From: Papio anubis
Taxonomy: Eukaryota; Chordata; Mammalia; Primates; Cercopithecidae
Assembly (NCBI RefSeq): GCF_008728515.1
Contig: NC_044985.1
Location: 77,600,155 to 77,664,154 of the forward strand
Direction: 5' to 3'
DNA length: 64,000 nt
The notes under the pieces: model-generated
What the model saw: only the letters and a program-made list of their open reading frames with translations
Databases searched by the model: none
Told to the model about the DNA's origin: nothing
Program-made: the position numbers and the translations under genes
Part shown: one piece after another, positions 12,850 through 24,700 of the stretch
Layout of the letters: the number at the start of each line of letters is the position of its first letter
Numbering within the stretch: the first letter of the stretch is position 1

Positions 12850-13402
12850 TCCTTTTTATTTAATTTCCAACTTTAAAGTTCAGGGGTACGCGTGCAGGAT
12901 GTGCAGGTTTGTTGCATAGGTAAACGTGTACCATGTTTGTTTGCTGCACAAATCATCCCATCACCCAGGTATTAAGCCCAGCATCCATTAAATATTCTTC
13001 CTGATACCCTTCCTCCTCCCACCCCCAACCATCTGACAGGTCCCAGTGTATGGTTTTTTCCCATGTGTCCATGTGTTCTCATCATTCAGCTCCCACTTGT
13101 AAGTAAGAACATGCAGTATTTGACTTTCTCTTCCTGTGTTAGTTTGCTAACCATAATGGCCTCCAGCTCCATCCATGTCCCTGCAAAGGACATGATCTTG
13201 TTCCTTTTAATGGAGGTATAGTATTCCCTGGTGTATATGTACCACATTTTCTTTATCCAGCCTATCATTGATGGTCATTTAGGTTGATTCTATGTCTTTG
13301 CTATTGTGAACAGTGCTACAATGGACATACATGTGAATGTATCTTTATAATAGAACATTTTATATTCCTTTAGGTAAATACCCAGTAAAGGGATTACTGG
13401 TA
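12850..13402 (-). mobile_element. Primate L1 3' end (L1PB/L1MA-type), 5'-truncated, antisense
   Basis: The plus strand begins at the L1 3' UTR ('aactttaaagttcaggggta'), runs through 'cccacttgtaagtaagaaca' and ends inside the C-terminal part of ORF2 ('cagtaaagggattactgg'). On the minus strand the C-terminal ORF2 residues read 'WIKKMWYIYTREYYTSIKRN' (coding 13086-13268), the conserved L1 tail motif. About 550 bp remain. It is inserted in an older antisense L1M. Confidence 0.9.
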
Positions 13403-13690
13403 TCATTCTGCTGTGGTCAGAAACATATTTTCTGTATATAATTTTACTAATTTAAATTTGTTTGGACTTAACTTAAGGCCCAAGATATAGTCCATTTTGG
13501 TAAGTATTCTTTGTGTACTTGTAAGCAATGTGTGGTTGCTGGATGCAAATTACATGTATTTCAATATCTTTACACTTTTTGGTGATTTTATTCAGATCCT
13601 AAAAGTAGGGTGTGTTAAAATATTTAAGTGTGTTGTAGATGTGTCTATTTCTCTTATTAGTTCTGTATCTGCTTTTTAATTATTTGTTAT
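13403..13690 (-). mobile_element. Old L1 (L1M) ORF2 piece, antisense
   Basis: 'attctgctgtggtcagaaac' and the following 'gcccaagatatagtccattttggtaag' match the reverse complement of mid L1 ORF2 ('ccattgtggtcagaaaa ... cccagaatatggtct'). It continues the L1M seen at 12640-12790 on the far side of the younger insertion. Confidence 0.7.
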
Positions 13691-13835
13691 TGATGTTCTA
13701 TTCACGTATTATAAAATTAACTCTTTTCAAATGTACATTTCCATGGGCTTTAACAATGATGTGTAGCTACTACATATGTGAATTCCAAAATATTTTAATC
13801 ACCCCAAGATAAAGTTATTTCTAACATTTTACTTT
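13691..13835 (-). mobile_element. Probable L1M 3' UTR fragment, antisense
   Basis: 'aaatgtacatttccatgggc' and 'ttttaatcaccccaagata' resemble the reverse complement of the old L1M 3' UTR segment containing 'acattttcatcaccccaaaaa'. It is short and diverged. Confidence 0.4.
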
Positions 13836-13875
13836 TATTTTTGATTCAGTATTTGCTGGATTGCTATAAATGTTT

Positions 13876-14083
13876 AATTTTTTAATACAATTTTAACTTT
13901 TATTTTACATCTAAGGGAAAGAGGTGCAGATTTGTTACACAGTTACGTCGCATGAAGCTGGGGTTGGGATATGAATGATCTTGTCACCCAGGTAGTGAAC
14001 ATAGTACCAACAGTTAGTTTTTCTTTCCATGCCCTACTCTGCCATCTTTATGTCCATGGGTACCAATGTTTAGCTCCCACTTT
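13876..14083 (-). mobile_element. L1MA-type 3' end, antisense, truncated
   Basis: The text runs 'aacttttattttacatctaa', 'gtgcagatttgttacacag', 'cacccaggtagtgaacatag', 'atgtccatgggtaccaatgt', 'tagctcccactt'. It is the reverse complement of an L1M/L1MA 3' UTR and ends abruptly at 14083. Confidence 0.8.
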
Positions 14084-14326
14084 ACAACAGCAAAAATCAC
14101 AGAACAGGCAGCTCCAGGTGTTTCTTCCACAGAAACACCACTCGCTATTTCTAAACAAATATTCTTCAGTTTTTATTTTAAAATATTTAAAATTTTATAT
14201 ACTTTCTGCAGAAATATACACTATTATTATTGCCATGGAGAGACAAGAGAGTCTTTTGTTTTCCAATTTATATGGCTTTAGGTAGCCATGTTTTCCAAGT
14301 ATCACCTTTCAGGTTAGATATGTTAG

Positions 14327-14336
14327 ATGATAGATG

Positions 14337-14381
<45 letters not shown>

Positions 14382-14400
14382 GCAGACAGATAGATAGATG
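14327..14400. repeat. (GATA)n microsatellite
   Basis: Eleven perfect GATA units occupy 14337-14380. Imperfect flanking units extend it to about 14400, including GGCA and GACA variants. Arrays of this type and length are commonly polymorphic in humans. Confidence 0.95.
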
Positions 14401-14719
14401 TAAGGCATTTTTAGTTATAGTTATAAAGGCAGATCTTGTTTTTTTCTGGTACTACTTGACTGTTTTCTAACCATGCCTGTTTATGAATTTTCTTTATACA
14501 TAATTTTTCGGAAGCAGTGATGTTGTGTTTAATACACATACAAAATTAAGAGATGTATTAAATTTGGAATACATTTAAAACATGGGTTATCTTGACACAG
14601 TTGATTCTGACAGATTGTGCTGAATTTTTTAGTGTTTCTTTGGGGCGATGGGCCTTTAGAACTCCCTATTCTTCCATTTCTGCTGATGTGTTACCACATG
14701 CTTTTGTATTTTAAAACTG

Positions 14720-16060
14720 TATTATTACTTGTATATACATTGGAGTTGAAGTATCTCCTTGCCTAATTTAATATTTTATCATTTAGGAATATCTATCCTC
14801 ATCACTAGTCATATTTTACAGCTTAAAGTTTAATATGTTTGATATGATGTATTAACTCTATATATTAAATATATATCAGTTTTTCCTCAAGCTACCTTTT
14901 TTAGTGTATCTTTCCCTTCTTTTACTCTCAAATAGTCATGCTCTTAATCTTTGTATATCTCTTGTATGCCTTATATTATTTGTAGTGTATCTTATTCAGT
15001 CTAAAACCATTTGTTTTGAAAAGAAAGTAGAGGAGACCTATATAAATAGTAGAATCTATTGTATTAGTGGTTTGGAAGACCCCAAATTGTAGTTGTTATA
15101 TTTTCCCAAATTGATTTCTATATTCATTGCTTTTTCAATACAAATCTGAGTATTGGAAAGAAAGGGTACTTACAAGCTGATTTTAAAAATGTAGACTTTT
15201 TCCTTGCTCCTTTGGAGTTTTGCTATGCATTTGTCTAAATGTGATTTCCTTTCTACTTATCTAGTTGTTCAGCTTGGAGTTCATAGAACCTGATGAATCT
15301 TTGGCTTTGTGTCCATCAATTTCAGGAAATGTTGATCAGTATATCTTTAACTGTTGTCATTGACACATTCATTCTACTGCCTCTTCTGGTGCTCCTGTAA
15401 TGTATATGTCAGGCCTTGTCACTGATTCCCATGTGTCTGGTAGAACATTTTTCTGTATTTTATCTTTTTTTTTTTTTCTCTGTGTGATTCAGAAAAAAAA
15501 ATATATTTTCTGTCAACCTGTATTTTAGCTTAAACATCTTTTCTTCCTGTTAATCTACTGTTGAAATCCAATACCTTTAACTTCAGTAATGATCTTTATA
15601 ACTTTTAGCATTTCTATTTTATTTCATTTTCCATTTACCAATTGAGCATTTTGTTTGATTGAATTTCTTTCCTTAATTGAATTTAAAGAAGTAAATTATA
15701 CTTCTTTTTGCCACTTTTTAAAATGTTTGTCCTGGAGTTTGCAATATACATTTGCAACTACTTCAAGTCTATTTCTAAATAACATTGTACAACTTCATGG
15801 ATAATACAAGTACCCTATAATACAGGTAACAATGTATTTCCAATTCCTTCTTCTATACTTTATATTATTGCTGTCATTCATTTCACATATCCATAAGCTA
15901 TAAAGCTATAATCATAGAATACATTGTTTTATTATTTTGAACCAAACATTATTTGATAGCTCAATTACTGATAAAAATAATAGTTATTTTTTACCCTCAC
16001 TCATTACTTCACTTATACTCTTCCTTTGTGTAGACCCTTCTTCTCTCTGCCTCTCTCCCA
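14720..16060 (-). mobile_element. Old L1 (L1M) ORF2 and 5' region, antisense, diverged
   Basis: Three blocks follow reverse-complement L1M text. About 14740-14960 is mid ORF2 ('ttttatcatttaggaatatc ... cttaaagtttaatatgtttg'). About 15200-15560 is 5'-region text ('tccatcaatttcaggaaatg ... gtgctcctgtaatgtatatg'). About 15700-16060 is further 5'-region text ('ggagtttgcaatatacattt ... gctgtcattcatttcacata'). The orientation agrees with the L1M at 12640-13690, so this may be one ancient copy with deletions. A run of Ts lies at 15467-15478. Confidence 0.65.
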
Positions 16061-16349
16061 ACTTCTAGTAAACCTACCCATGGACAAATTTTCATAAGTG
16101 GAAAGCTAAAATGATACATAATTCCACTGTGTATATATATTATTTTTTGATAATTTTATCTTCAAAATATTGAAAACTTATTTACTTCCTGCTACTAAGT
16201 TAGGTATAAGAAAGCGAACATAATTCTTCATTGTAATTGTCTTTTTAAATACAGAATATGACCACTGTGTCAGGAAAGGGTTTGGTCAGATTCTGTTTTG
16301 ATTACTTTCAGGGTCTGTAATATCAATATAATTAATTTTATATTTTCTT
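16061..16349. other. AT-rich sequence, nothing recognised
   Basis: A pyrimidine-rich start ('cttctctctgcctctctccc', about 16040) leads into sequence with no recognisable features. Confidence 0.4.
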
Positions 16350-16595
16350 TGTGTCTAGGTTCAAATAGAGCCACTTACTGACACGCTCTGCATATTTCAG
16401 TAATTACAATGCCTCTCTAAACCTATTGTCTACTCCATAAAAAGAATAATAATATTATATATCTCACTTACTTTTGTTAGTATTTAACTTATTCCATATA
16501 CTGTATTTAGTATACTGCTTGACTGTACTTAGCATACTTCTTGACAAGTATTAAATACTCAGTAACTAGCCAATTTATGAATATTACTATAATTA
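16350..16595 (+). repeat. MIR SINE, sense
   Basis: In order: 'gttcaaatagagccacttactgac' (compare 'gttcgaatcc ... ccacttactag'), 'cctctctaaacc', 'aaagaataataatattatat' (compare 'ggggataataatagtacc') and the tail 'acaagtattaaatactcagt' (compare 'gcgctcaataaatgtt'). Highly diverged. Confidence 0.55.
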
Positions 16596-18324
16596 TATTC
16601 ATTGCTAATTGCAGACAATTTTTAGGATCTTTTAATTTGCATGGCATCATTAGAGTTGATGAGCTAATTTTACTAACTTAAAACAAGAGCTCCCACCTAT
16701 TTATTAAATTATTGCTAAAATAACTCTGAGATAGTTCTGCATCTGACATCAGAGATTTCACTATTATAACTTGTGTTTGTGTCACGTTGGACTATTAGAA
16801 ATAGGAGGTGACAAATATGTAAACTATATATTATGTTTTATGCTTGTTCTTTTCAGTTTCTTTAACATTTCATACAGTGCCAGACTGAATGAGCTATTTC
16901 TGTCTAATTGACAAATGCAACAATGTATTGGGCTAAGTGCTTAGAGAGTTGCAACAAGAGAGATTTTTAACTTCAGTGTCAAGATCCTGTTGCTGCTGCA
17001 GGCTATTTACCTCGTTTCAATAGCAAGGTCACCATCAGAGTCACCTGCCTTTTCGGATATGAAAACTTGTTGGCAGAAAAGGGGTTTGGAATTCTCACAG
17101 CTGGTCAAGAGGGACAGAAGATTTCAATATGTTGCATATAACAAAAATAGATTTGGGATTTTTTTTCCCCTACATAGCTGTCTTTGTTTTAGCTAGTGTT
17201 GTTACCTTTGCCTCTGCCAATATTTACTCCTTGGATAATGATAGAACAGGCCCATGTCTCAGTGTTTCAGCCATTTTTAGCCAGGGCATGCAATATGATT
17301 TCATCAATGTGTTTTGCCTTATATTGTCTAATGATGTTTATTTTCCTTATATTGGCTCACAAGATTCTTTTTGTTTCATTTTTACTCATCTGTACATGTC
17401 ATCTTTTTTTTTTTTTTTTTTTTTTTTACAAAATTTAACTTTCTGTTACATAATTTTATTCTAACCAAATATATGTGTAATCTGTCTCCAAAATCCATCT
17501 CCTCACTTAATAAATTATTATTCCCTTCTCTATTATATATTTTGTGAATGTTTGCCATATGAGGTTTTTTAACTTTTTGATTATGTGTTCACAAATCAAT
17601 TGTATTATTATCAACAGTAAGCATTATTATTAATCAATAATAGTTAATGCACCAAATTAGACAGCATGAATAATAAAATAAGTATGATTTTTCAGTTTTC
17701 ACTGTCTTCATATTTATACATATAAACGAACTAATATCCTTCACCCCAAGGCTTCATCAGGGGTCCGATTTATGACAAACACCAGCAGGCACAAAATTGA
17801 AAAAGGGCATCAGCCTCTGCAGCCTATAAAGATTGGGATACATTTTTGTTGACTGTAGACTCCAAGTTTTGTGGGTCACATTTAAACCCCATTGCAGATC
17901 CTTGCCTTTGGTTTCTAATCTCCCTGTTTACCCTATTGGGTAGGTTGACTCAGGTTATCACCTTGTGTTTTTGCCTTGTTTTGCTGTTCCTTTTGATGAT
18001 AAGTTCTCTCTAAAATTTAAACTTTCCTATGAATATCAGCACAAACGAAAAATTAAATCTTTCTGTGGCACAGTGCAGTTTAGATTGTTTTACACTTGAA
18101 TGCCTTTAGTTCCTGAGAGCTTCTCCTAAATTAAGGAAGAACAAGTTTGGGCTTCTGTCACAGGATGTGACATGAGAGGACACTGAAAATCAGGTATGTA
18201 AACCGAAAAATGTTTCAAACAAGAGAGAAGATTGAGTATAATCAAGAACGTCAAAGGAAAATGTTCACACTGGTTGTGTTCTCACTAAATCCCTAGTCCT
18301 TTCTGCTTGTGAACTTTCACATCT
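16596..18324. other. No recognised repeat or gene; contains a T24 run
   Basis: A pure run of 24 Ts lies at 17404-17427. The section 17740-18010 has higher G+C than its surroundings but matches nothing I recognise. Short open frames near 17000-17460 lack any family similarity. Confidence 0.4.
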
Positions 18325-18490
18325 TTATAATTACAATAGGCACCATTCTTATCCCCATTTTATAAGTGAGTAAATCAAGTCATAGAGAGGATAAGTAACT
18401 TAAGGTCTTGCAGTCAACAAGTGGTTACGGCAAAATTTGAACACTAGCAGTTTGCCTGCCCCACAGCACACGCTATTATTGTTATATTAT
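18325..18490 (-). repeat. MIR SINE, antisense
   Basis: 'caccattcttatccccatttt' followed by 'agagaggataagtaacttaaggtcttgcag' and 'aaaatttgaacactagcag' is the reverse complement of the MIR core (consensus 'tatccccattttacagatgag ... gaggttaagtaacttgccc'). Confidence 0.8.
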
Positions 18491-20559
18491 ATCATTATAC
18501 TAAAAGTACTACCGAGTATCAGGTGTGATAGCAAAAGTAAGTGCAAAAGAGATACTTGTATGTGCCTAACATTGATAAGGCTGAAAATTACTTGAGTTGG
18601 TAACTGTGGTAGTTAAGACAATAATCTCTTATGAATAATGAGTTTGACAATATAATTTATCATCCAGACCTGAACACTTTTGAGGATGAAAAGGAACTAT
18701 TAATAATTATTCTGAGACAACAGGCTTAATTCAGGGCCATCTTTAGTAATCTGGACATTAGATCAGTTAATGTATGAGTGGCTTCCCCAACAGTTCAGGT
18801 GCAGCAAATAGGGCCAACACAGAAGATTGTTCCACTGATCTAGCCAGTGGGAGTAAGCCAGGAAATAACTGTTTTGTACCAATTTTCATGTAAACATTCC
18901 CTGCCATGGGCAGGTTACTTACTACATTTATTGTAGGTTTTCAGAAAGTAATATTACACCTTGCAGAATATCCTTTACAGAATTTCATTTTAAAATGTTG
19001 CTTGCTTGATTTCTATTTCAGAATATGACAAAAAATAACCATATGAAATCCCTTGCTGCACCTGTTTCAAGATGGGTTTGTCACAAGTGTACATTATGTC
19101 ATCCAGTATCCTTTCTAAAAATGTGACACATGAAATATTTCATTTAGAAATCAATGTTAGAAAAATGTTTTCTCTAAAATAGATAGGTTTACTTTTCTCT
19201 AATTATGAAAATTAGTTCATTCTGTTTTAATTTGGCCTGCAAAATATGTTGTCTCTTCTAATCTGCATACTTGTCTCCTCAAGTACTTGGTCTGCAGTAT
19301 CTATGTATATTTATATTTTTTCTTGTCTGGATTTTATACTTCAATTTTCTGTTTTTAAAATATTATAAGTACTTTTTTTGTACACAGCTTTAAATCCTTC
19401 TTAAATGGGATTGAAAAAAGTATTGTAGATACATTTATGTTGTAGCAAACCAGTAGAATCTAAATATAGCTTTAACAATGATCCTTCTGTAGACAACTAT
19501 TGACAATGTTTTTTGTTTAATTTCTTTACAGGAAAATACCTAAACTAATGCCCACTGATTGCATCATCAGTGTTTCTGAATAGCTAATTTATGTATGCTT
19601 TATCCTCTAAACCATAATAAAGGCAGCTCTGTTCAGAAATGCTTCAATTCTTGCCACTAGCTCCCCTAAGTGGGGAAGGCTGGCATAACACTGGTTTAAT
19701 AAGTAGGTGTCAAACCTTCTGCACAAAAGCCAGCAAGAGTTCTACCTACATCAAAGATCTCTTTTTACATTTCTTAAAATGCTGTCAAGATGAAAATATG
19801 GCAGACCATATAAGAAAACAGGTCGTGGTATATTTAATATAAAAATTCATAGTTTTGTCAGCAGAGGAATTTTGTAACGGCTGAAATTTGGAAGAGCATA
19901 GACCTCTGCCTGATTAGGTGTGTTATATATCAAACCTAGTGAACAAAGAGTTGTCACATGATCCCCGATTCTAGAACAACCACAACTTGAAAGGAGTTTG
20001 CCCCATTGTGTTCCTCCCCAATATACTGAATTACTTTTAGACATACAAATGTACTTAGTACAAGTCATTGATATCTGTAATATAACTAAATGTGCATATA
20101 AAGACAATAATTTAAAACACACTAGCTAAAAAAGGATTGGAGAATATAGAAGAGACTAAGGCATGCCTCAAAAACTGGGCCTAGATTGATTTGCCATCAG
20201 TCAAAGGAACATAAGTAAATTTTAAGTGCTCTCATCACAAATAACTGATAAGCATGTGAAGCATGTCATATGTTAAAGAGCTTGACTTATTCCACAATGT
20301 ATAAAGTTGTATATCATAAATGCATACAGTTTTATTATCAATGTTAAGGAGACAAGTATAGATTCTATAAATAAATTTAAAACTACTTGTAAAAGAATAG
20401 TGTCTCCCAAGATCTAGAGGAAATGCACAATTTAAAAATACTTTCTGTGGCAAACATAAAGTAACATGACAGTAATCTTTTCTTTAAAGATTCTGAGGCA
20501 TACACCTATTTCTTTCTAATTATAATATTAAGCATATTTGATAAACATGATAGATGCAT
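18491..20559. other. No recognised repeat or gene
   Basis: About 2 kb of AT-rich sequence in which I can name nothing on either strand. Open frames of 60-91 codons here have no family resemblance and are not supported as genes. Confidence 0.4.
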
Positions 20560-21001
20560 AGATTGATCGAATTGTGTTTTCCAAAATGATACCTCAAGTC
20601 CTAACCTCTGGTAAGTGTGAATGTAACCTTATTGTGAAATTAGGTCCTTTCAGGCATAATCAAGTTAGAATGAGGTCAGACTGGATTAACGTCTACCCTA
20701 ATCCAATGATTGGTGCCATTATAGGAGACGTAAAGAGAGGAGAATGCCATATGAAGATACACAGACATGAACACAAGGAAGAAGGCCATGAAAAGATAGA
20801 GGCAGAGATTTGAAGTGGCAACCACCAAAAGCGAAGAAGCAGCAATAAGGTATTTTTCTCTTCTGTTTTTAGAAAGAACATGGCCCTGCTGCCACCATAA
20901 TTTGAACTTATAGCCTCCCAAACTGTGAGATAATAAGTTTGTTCTTTTAAACCAACCAGTTTGTGTTATTTTGTAAAAGCTGACCCAACAAACCAATACA
21001 G
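20560..21001 (+). mobile_element. MLT1-type MaLR LTR, sense
   Basis: The LTR layout is recognisable: start 'gaattgtgttttccaaaatg', 'cctaacctctggtaag', 'ttattgtgaaattaggtcc', the 3' 'cctcccaaactgtgagataa' (compare 'cctccagaactgtgagac') and the end 'aacaaaccaatacag'. The length of about 440 bp fits a complete solo LTR of the ERVL-MaLR class. Confidence 0.75.
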
Positions 21002-21234
21002 TTAGACAATAAACTAGAGAGATGCATTGCTCTACATAGAGGAGACGTGTAACCTTGCCCTGAGTTTCATACCTGGATAACATAAAGTCCTGTCCCTTTC
21101 AGTATTATTTAACGAGGCTATATTTGCTTTGCTCCCTTGGGACTCTTTCTGGGGATCCATGAATTCTTTGCAATATTTGATAGATGGAGGAGGCATGGTT
21201 CTTAAGCAAAAATTACCATTGCTCTTGTCCTAAT

Positions 21235-21371
21235 TGATATGATTTGGCTGTGTCCTTCCCCAAATCTCATCTTGAATTGTAATCCCGATAATCCCCACAT
21301 GCCATGGAAGGGACTCGGTGGGAGGTAATTGAATCATGGGGGCTGTTTTCTCCATGCTGTTCAATTCTCAT
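21235..21371 (+). mobile_element. THE1/MST-type LTR, 5' fragment, sense
   Basis: It begins with the canonical 'tgatatgatttggctgtgtc', continues 'aaatctcatcttgaattgta' and 'gtgggaggtaattgaatcat', and stops near 21371. The 3' two-thirds of the LTR are missing. Confidence 0.85.
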
Positions 21372-21373
21372 TT

Positions 21374-21409
21374 GAATTAAGGTGAATTAATTTTCTGAAT
21401 TAAGGTGAA
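21374..21409. repeat. 13-bp direct repeat at the broken LTR edge
   Basis: 'gaattaaggtgaa' occurs at 21374-21386 and again at 21397-21409, immediately after the point where the LTR text stops. Confidence 0.75.
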
Positions 21410-21489
21410 GCTTGACTTTTTGAATGATGTGTCTGTGGTCATGTCTAGATATACAACTTCCATGTCTTCTTTTCCCTAAAGAGACTGCC

Positions 21490-21596
21490 TAATCTATATT
21501 TCTAAATACATACATAGAGTTCTACATGCATATATAAGTACATAAATGCATATATGCATGCCTACCTACAGATAAACACATACATACATATATATG
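21490..21596. repeat. (ACATA)/(TA)-rich low-complexity tract
   Basis: Interrupted 'acatacat' and 'atatatgcat' units directly abut the truncated Alu. Confidence 0.7.
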
Positions 21597-21756
21597 TGGC
21601 AAGTGCCACCATGCCTGGCTACTTTTTGTATTTTTTTGTAGAGATGGGGCTTCACCATGTTGGCCAGGCTGGTCTCAAACTCCTGACCTCGGGTGATCTG
21701 CCCACCTTGGCCTCCCAAAGTGTTGGGATTATAGGCATGAGCCACCATGCCCAGCC
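21597..21756 (-). mobile_element. Alu (AluS/J-type), 3'-truncated, antisense
   Basis: The plus strand shows the reverse complement of the Alu left monomer only, from 'gtgccaccatgcctggctac' to the Alu 5' end 'gccaccatgcccagcc'. The right monomer and A-tail are absent. A (TA/CA) tract stands where they should be. Confidence 0.9.
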
Positions 21757-21784
21757 TAAAGTCTTTCCACATTGGGTGTAGCAT

Positions 21785-24700
21785 TTTAAATTCACTACAG
21801 CAATGTATACATGATCCACTTCCTCCACATCCTGGCCAGCATTTGATGTCATTATTTTTTTTTAACCATTCCTGTAGTTATGTAATGATGTCAGCTGATT
21901 TTTCAGTTTGCATTTCTCCACTAGCTAATGGTATTGAAGGTCTTTTAATGTGCTTATTTGCCATTTGTATATTTTCTTTAGATAAATTTGTGTTCTTGTG
22001 CTTATTTTGTAACTGAGATGCTTGTTGTTTTATTATTGATTTCTGATCATTTTAAAATATTTTCTAGACACTAGTCATTTGTTGTATATGTGACTTGCAT
22101 AAAATTTTTCCCAGTCTATTGCTTGAATTTTCACTTTCTTCACATGGTCTTGTCCCAGGGAAAAGCTGTTAATTTTGTTGAGGTCTGATATGTCAAATTT
22201 TCTTGTCTAGATCATGCTGTTGTCAATTTTAAAAACTGTCTATCCCTAAATGCTAAAAATTTCCCCCTAGATTTTTAATAAAATATTTAGTTTTTCACAT
22301 TCAACATATAAGTTCACTATTCGCCTTGAATTAATTTTGACATAAGCTGTGATGTTTAGGTAGAAGTTTCTATTTTTGCCTACGGATATTCTACTGTTCT
22401 TATATTTGTTGAATTGGCTCTCCTTCCTCTTTTGAATTGCTTTTTCATCTTTGTAAAAAATTACTTGGGTTTATTTGTTTTGAGTCTGTATCTGGGTTCT
22501 TTATTCTGTTTCAGACCTCTATGTATCAGCCCCTCTACTAATACTCCTTTGTCTTGATTATTCCTAATGACTGTAGAGTAAGGCTTAATATTAGCTACAG
22601 TGATCTCTTTCACTCAAATTTTTCTTTCAAAATTGTTTTAACTATTTGAGGCCTGTGACTTTCCATATGAATTTTAAAGTAAGACTGTCAATATTTATAA
22701 AATAATACCCTACAGGTAATTTGAAAAAAAAAATGCATTAAACTTATAAGTCAGTATGTGGAAAATTGATATCTTTACAATATTGAGGTTTACAATACTT
22801 GAGCAGAATATTTCTTTACATTTGTCTTTCAAAAAGTTAATCAGTATTCTGTAATTTTTTGGCATACAGATTCTGTACATGTTTTGCTCAGTATACACCA
22901 AAAGTATTTCATTTCATTTAGCATATTTGTAAATGATGTTGTGTTTTAAAGCTTTGTTTCTGCTTGTTCATTGTTGGTGTATAAAAATGTGATTGATGTT
23001 TGTACTACTGATCTTGAATCCCAACACTTTGCTGAACTCACTTTTTAACTTATCAGTTCTAAGAGTTTCGTTATTGTTTTTATAACATTTCTTGGGAGTT
23101 TCAAAGTGGCCAATCATGTCCTATGTCAACATACACACATTTGTTTCCTTTTTCCAAATTGTATGCCATTTAGTTATTTTTCTCATCTCCTCAAAGTGGA
23201 TAAAGCTTCTAGTACTGTGTTGAACAAGAGTGCTGAAGGTGAGTATCCTTGTCTGGTTTCCAATCTTGAGAGGGGAAAAAATGCTTTCACTGTAAAATAA
23301 GTTACCTGGAATTTTTTTGTGAGTGTTCTCTATCAAGCAAAAGCAGCTTCTTTATATTCCCACGTTAATGAGAGTTTTTATTATGACTAGGTGCTGTATT
23401 TTGTCAAATACTTTTTTCTAGGTCAATTAACAGGATCATGTTGCTTTCTTTTGTTTGTTTTTATAGTGAATTCCATTAATTGATTTGCAAATGTTGAACC
23501 AGCCTTGTGTAACTAGAATATACATCACTTGGTCATCATATATTAATATTTTTATATATTAGTTGATTTCACTTGTTAATATTTTCTTGATAATGTTTAT
23601 ATTTCAGTTTTGCTTTTTTTTTTTTTTTTGGTAATGTCTTTGGTTGATTTCAGTATTGAAGTACTATTGGCCTTAAAAATGTTTTGGGATACATTCCCAC
23701 CTCTTTTATTGCTTTTGGAAAAGTGTGTATACATTTAGTGTTAATTTTTAGTTAAATGTTTTATAGAATTTTTCTTTAAAATTGTCTGGGCCTTGGATTC
23801 TATTTTGAGAATTGTGTATTAATTAAATGTATTTAATGATTAAAAGACTATTCATATTATCTATTTCATCTTTGTTAAGTTTTGGTACACTGCAGTTTCA
23901 AATAAATTGGTTCATTTTTTCTAAGATATTGAATGTATGAGTAAAATTTTTGTACTATATCCTTACTATCACTTTAATAGTTGCATAATCTTTAGTAATA
24001 TCCTTTATTTTATTTTTGACATTAGGGGTTTGTGTTTAGTTTGTGTGTTGTATTTCTTTTCATAATTTCATAATTTTACATTTAACATATCATTCATATT
24101 TATGGTAATTATTGATATGTTAAGGCCTAACTCTGACATTTTATTTTTTAATTTCTGTAGGTCTTAGGCTATTTTTTAAAATTTACTTACTCAGTGTTGT
24201 ATAGATTAAATAAATTCTACTGATCCACCCTTAAACCTGATGATTCTATCCTCTGTCTTCTCTTTACTATTGAGCCCACTTGGAAGATTTTTATTTCTGT
24301 TATTGTAATTTTCTTTTTTTTTTTTTTTTTTTTTTTAGAATTTATATTTCTTTGCTGAGATTGTCTAATTTTTCATTTGCTTGGAGAGAATTCAAAATTA
24401 TTTATGAAAGCATTGTCACGATGGCTGCTTTAAAATCCTTATCAGATAATTCCGAAATCTGATTAATCTTGGTGCTGATGCGAGATGATTATCTTTACTT
24501 ATTCCAGTTGTGTGACTTTCTTGGTCTTGTTTTTATAGGAGATTCCTAGTCATTCCTAAATAGTTTGGCTATGATGCTGGGATACTCTCAGTCTTTTTGA
24601 AATAATTTATTTAAGTATGTAGTCTTCCTATTTAAGTTTAGCATTCGGGTCTGGGATTATATTTGTAAACTGTAATTATAATAAAATCTAATTTTCAGAC

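Noticed and set aside
16990..17464. Possible exon or coding segment near 17 kb
   Set aside because: Several overlapping short frames exist, but none has recognisable protein similarity, consistent splice sites or a promoter.
20676..21083. 135-codon minus-strand frame, the longest in the window
   Set aside because: It lies mostly antisense to an MLT1-type LTR, shows no domain or signal, and overlaps another frame; most likely chance.
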